This document shows, piece by piece, positions 60,256 through 64,000 of a stretch of DNA of 64,000 bases (position 1 is its first letter; every line of letters starts with the position of its first letter). This DNA is from Apiospora phragmitis (Eukaryota > Ascomycota > Sordariomycetes > Amphisphaeriales > Apiosporaceae): contig JAQQWL010000002.1 of the NCBI GenBank assembly GCA_038363925.1, forward strand, positions 372,001 through 436,000, read 5' to 3'. Below the pieces are notes generated by a model. It made no database searches. It saw only the letters and a list, made by a program, of their open reading frames with translations, and was not told the DNA's origin. The position numbers were made by a program, and so were the translations under genes.

Positions 60256-61997
60256 TTAGTGCTCTAGCAAGACTTCTTCCAGCAGCGACTGTTCGACCTT
60301 GGGCCAGTACTCTTCCCTCAAGGAGCCCCGTATCCAATAGTCTCCATTCGCGTCCATCCCCAAAATCGAAAAAATGCTCATCATGAACGCAGGCGTACTG
60401 TCCGTAGTCATATGCATCTGGACATTGGTCGGCCTCGCCACCACAGAAGAAGAAGGAAGAAGAGATCCAGACTTCTTGAGGTCATCCTTCTCAGAAATTA
60501 CCGCGGCCGAGAAGTCGACGACGAAGAACCCGGCCTTGAGCCAGTTGGTGCACACGACCATGTGCATCCCCGCGTCCCCGAACAGCGCCGGCATGCTCCC
60601 CTTCTTGTCGTGCGCCGCGCGCTGCAGCTTCAGCAGCGCCTCGACCTGCGGCCACGTGCCCAGCCCCTGGATGGCGCTGCGCAGCGCCGCCGCGACCTCG
60701 GCGAGCGGCCGCGCCAGCAGCTCCCGCGCGGGCAGGAAGGCGGGCACAGCCACCATGGCGTTGCCTAAGATTGCATTCTTTTTCTCGGCGGCCGCGACGA
60801 GGCCGGCCTGCTGCAGGTGACCCCTGAGGCCGAGCATGTTCATGATGCAAATGGTCTGGCTGCTGGTGCGCGCGTTGCGCAGGCGAGACTTGATGAGGTG
60901 GCCTGTCCACCAGGCGCAGAGGATGTCGCCGGCGCTTACAAACACGGGGGATTCCGGCCCCTTCTCTTGGCCATCATCTCCCGTCTTACTCCGAGAATCT
61001 AGCTCCGTGAGTGCTTTGTCCCGTAGGCCTTCTACGTAAGCTTTCGGAACGCACACGATCCGAGCCTCTTCCACCGCATTGCGGTACAAGATCCTGTCCA
61101 GAACCTGCCGCAGCCCGAGCGTGATGAACTGGCGCAGCCCGAGCTGCTTCTCGGCATGCTTATACGGCTCGATCGGCAACGCGCACGGCTCCGTGTCCTC
61201 CGGCGCCTGCGCCCCGAGCGACGCCATGGGGTCGCGCTCCATCAGCGGCGCGACCTCGTCGTCGCGCCCCTGCAGCGTCAGCGACCACGCGTCCAGCAGC
61301 TCCCTGCGCCCCATGGCGTCGAACAAGACGTGCGAGCCGCGCAGGCACACGAGCGTGGCGTCGCGGAACGTGACCACGTGCAGGCCCAGCACGGGCGTGT
61401 CGTCGTCCGGGCGCAGGTAGTCTTCGAGGCACGTCGGGTCGCCCGGCCGGCGCATCAGGGGCAGGAAGTCCTCGCCGCGCGCTACGATGCGCGGGCTGCT
61501 GTGGACTTTGCCCGGGGAGGAGGAAGAGGCCTTGGGGATGTGCGCGCCCAGCGGGTGCTGCGTGATCCGCATGTCATACGGTTCGTGGTGGTACGACACC
61601 GCGGGGCGCTGGTTTGTGTAGCGCGCGGGGACATGGTAATCTAGTCTGCCGGCTGTCTGCGTATTCGGGAATTAATAAAACACACGTGGGAATGGATAAC
61701 CCGATCTGGAGAAGGGGAAACCTTCCTAGAGGATAATGGCATGGCCTTGGGGGTAAGACATCTTACATTTCGGCGCAATCGGCCGCCCAGCTTTTGCCAA
61801 CCGTCTGGGCGCTCTAAGAGTCTCTCTAGCGCACCCCGAAGCTTGCCGGCGTCCAACTTGTGGTCGAACCGGAGCATGAAGTTCATAACCGCATTGGTGT
61901 AGGAATGGTCCCAGTAGTGGACCGGAAACACCTTGTCTGCCGAGGCGGCTATTGGCGCAAGGCGGTGCAGCGCCTTGCTTCCTCGCACGAGGGACAT
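60256..61997 (-). CDS. BAHD-superfamily acyltransferase
   Basis: The start at ATG 61997 (MSLVRGSKALHRLAP) is chosen over the longer non-ATG ORF. The intron at 61766-61657 (110 nt, GTAAGA donor) joins GGRLRRN to TAGRLDYHVPARYTNQRP, both typical of the family. The catalytic HxxxD motif is SHVLFDAMGRRELLDAW. ILCAWWTGHLIKSRL marks the start of the second lobe. The C-terminal DFGWG motif is not conserved (VVDFSAAV is the closest). About 543 residues, cytosolic. BAHD enzymes transfer acyl groups from CoA to alcohols; here a late acylation of the cluster product is likely. Confidence 0.85.
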
Positions 61998-63100
61998 CCT
62001 CCGCGGAAGTGCTCGTTGGTGTAAAGGAGGTGGTAGGACGGGGGTAGAGGGTGGTGCGGCGAGAGAGGGCAACTGGTTGGTTGTGTTGCTTACTGAGAGA
62101 ACCAACTGGATACCAATTTCTTGGTCTTCGCTTAACTATATTGGTTCGGCCGTAACCCCCCTCTCGGGCCAAGATTGATACATAATTATTTTATGGTCAC
62201 ATGGAGAGAGGGGCAATCTTTCCTTTTGGTGATCGGTCTAGAACTCCAAAACACTGAACCATGGGCGAATATGCGACAGGTGCAGAAGGCCGCCTATACC
62301 GCAGTTGGGGTAGTGAATCAAGTTGGCGCGATAAGCTAGTTGCGGGTACACGGCAGCCAAAGTTTGGCAGATGCTTGGCTACAGATAAGCTCTTGGCCAA
62401 GGCCGCATATGCGGTCAGTATCAGTGTTTGGTCTGGTTTTATCATCGTGAGCAAGTAAACCGAACCCCTCCTCCGACTCCCTACGGAACGCAGGACCCAC
62501 TAGCGCCGCTTTCGCCAAAAAGGAAGGAGGTTTTGAACCTCCCGTTAGCCCTTCCAATGCGTATCGATTACCACGATAGCTTCAGCTGGCGGCGGGAGCT
62601 CCGTATGACGTTGGCCACGGCTGACGTTGGGTGGTAAGCGGTAACCTGGATGAGAAATTACACCGCATGCGTGTCTCGGACGGTTTCTCTGTTCGGAACG
62701 ACCCGAGTAAGATCCTGCGGCATCCGGAATAACTCCTCAGCCAATCGGATCGCTATGTTCTGGTAGAACCCCCTATCTCAGTGGCTCAGGCGCATCGTCA
62801 GCTTATCCCTGCAGCACGCGGAAGTGTACATGTTGTTTCAACATTTGCTCTGGAAGGGGAAAATGACTCTAAGAGCCAAGAGAACCCGAGTACAAATAGG
62901 CTTGGCGAATCTTACATGATGCATCGTACCTTTCGACTCGACTCGGCGTCTCCCTGTGGGTGGCACGATAAGACAAGTGAGAAGTAAGAAGTTGATCAGA
63001 AGTTGGCCGTCAAAACGAAGTATTCTAGGCGTGCTGGCGGGTATCTAATTGTAAAGCCAATGCCAGGTCGTCGGGATAGGGCGCTCTTCTCCATCCGCAT
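61998..63100. promoter_or_regulatory. Divergent promoter region between acyltransferase and flavin monooxygenase
   Basis: 1.1 kb between head-to-head genes and without a supported ORF, so presumably the promoters of both. Confidence 0.4.
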
Positions 63101-64000
63101 ATGCCTGCAGCTTTCACTTCCCGGTCCAGTGACCTAATCAATTACTTGGAAACGGCTATGGAGCGGCCAAACGAAAACATGAAGCCTCAGCATTGTTCCG
63201 TGATCGTCATCGGCGCAGGAGAGTCGGGCATTGCGGTAGGCTGTCAACTCAAGTCCAAACTCGGGGTGACGGATTTCCGCATCTTTGATCGGCAGGGCGG
63301 AATCGGGGGTGCATGGTATATCAACGGATATCCAGGAGTCGCCTGTGACATGTGAGTTGTCAAGTTCCACTACAGCCATTATTTCCCTCTCATCGGAGAT
63401 AGCAGCAAAATACTGCTGTTTCATCGTAAACCATATTAGCATTCCGATAGATCACTGACACTTGTTGATTTTCTATTACCTGAACAGCCCGGCTCTGTTC
63501 TTCTCATACTCCTTCGCGCCCAACTACGTATGGACCTCGCTCTTCCCCCCAGGCCAGGAAATCCAGCAGTATCTGGCCTCGGTGGCGAGCAAATTCAGTC
63601 TCGAAGACAACATCGAGCTCAACACCGAGGTGGGCGAGGCGCAATGGCTGCCCGAGTCCGCAGAGTGGGAGGTGCGCATAACCCGGCTCGTGCCTTTCGC
63701 CGGGGACCTCAGCGAGGCCGAGCGGCAGCGCCGGATCGCACAGCACGGGCGCGCCGGCGTCTACCTCGAGGACGAGGTGGTCCGGGCCAAGGTGCTCATC
63801 ACCTGCGCCGGCGAGCTGGTGGAGCCGAATGCCTGGCCCGCCGAGGTGCCCGGCATCGACGCCTTCCGGGGCGAGGTGATGCACTCGGCCCGGTGGCGCG
63901 ACGATGTCGAACTCGCCGACAAGAACGTCGTCGTCGTGGGGACGGGCTGCACCTCGGCGCAGCTGGTGCCGGCTCTGCTCGAGACCAGCAGCAGCAGTAA
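63101..64000 (+). CDS. Baeyer-Villiger-type flavin monooxygenase, truncated by the window end
   Basis: Exons from 63101 to 63351 and from 63488 onward join VACD to IPALFFSYSF through a GTGAGT-CAG intron. The FAD-binding Rossmann motif is VIVIGAGESGIAVG, followed by the GGIGGAW motif and YPGVACDI. The Baeyer-Villiger fingerprint FxGxxxHxxxW is present as FRGEVMHSARW. The NADPH-binding Rossmann motif VVVVGTGCTSAQLVP starts just before the window ends. These enzymes insert oxygen next to ketones, using FAD and NADPH. Missing: roughly the C-terminal half. Likely part of the cluster. Confidence 0.9.

Noticed and set aside
1..64000. CRISPR array, operon structure or bacterial origin
   Set aside because: No repeat-spacer structure; introns and fungal families throughout show a eukaryotic nuclear genome.

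Overview
The window looks like nuclear DNA of a filamentous ascomycete (Pezizomycotina, most likely a Sordariomycete). The evidence is short introns (about 58-151 nt) with GT-AG ends and CTAAC-type branch points, two GC-AG introns, fungus-restricted gene families (HET, tyrosinase, Pth11-like rhodopsin-domain protein, STAND N-terminal domain, fungal expansin, BTB-like protein), and an AT-rich insertion with the low-CA/TG, high-TA look of repeat-induced point mutation (RIP).

Layout. 0-10 kb: a catalytically degenerate aspartic-protease-like gene, a small secreted protein, an endonuclease III-type DNA glycosylase and a long coiled-coil protein resembling spindle-pole/MTOC proteins. 9.4-14.5 kb: gene-poor. 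14.5-19 kb: a Pezizomycotina multi-pass membrane protein and an F-box protein. 20-24 kb: three tandem same-strand paralogs of an unrecognised family, with a lysine/glutamate N-terminal region dense in SUMO-consensus (psi-K-x-E) motifs and a conserved C-terminal domain. 25-29.4 kb: an expansin-like secreted protein and a RING-H2 protein. 29.7-33.3 kb: a HET/ankyrin gene split by a 1.34-kb AT-rich insertion with 25-bp terminal inverted repeats. 33.7-37.5 kb: a duplicated hypothetical gene flanking a zinc-alcohol-dehydrogenase relic, then a SnoaL-like protein. 38-46.3 kb: a Pth11-like membrane protein, a seven-exon tyrosinase and a STAND N-terminal remnant. 47-52.7 kb: a broken hypothetical gene, an MCT-like MFS transporter and a BTB-like gene. 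53.3-64 kb: a probable secondary-metabolism cluster with two divergent P450s, a polytopic membrane protein, a BAHD acyltransferase and a Baeyer-Villiger-type flavin monooxygenase that runs off the window.

A window-wide pattern matters for every user of this annotation. Many otherwise convincing genes are broken by single-base frame changes, and every case I could assign unambiguously is in the same sense, one base missing, often at a short homopolymer. This is what residual deletion errors in a long-read assembly would look like. Real pseudogenes (the HET gene with its insertion, the ADH relic) are present as well. Four in-frame TAA/TAG stops where a Gln codon would fit could instead be RIP-type C-to-T changes.

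The parts most worth follow-up are the tandem psi-K-x-E family at 20-24 kb and the right-hand oxidative/acyltransferase cluster. All exon boundaries are read by eye; no database search was possible.
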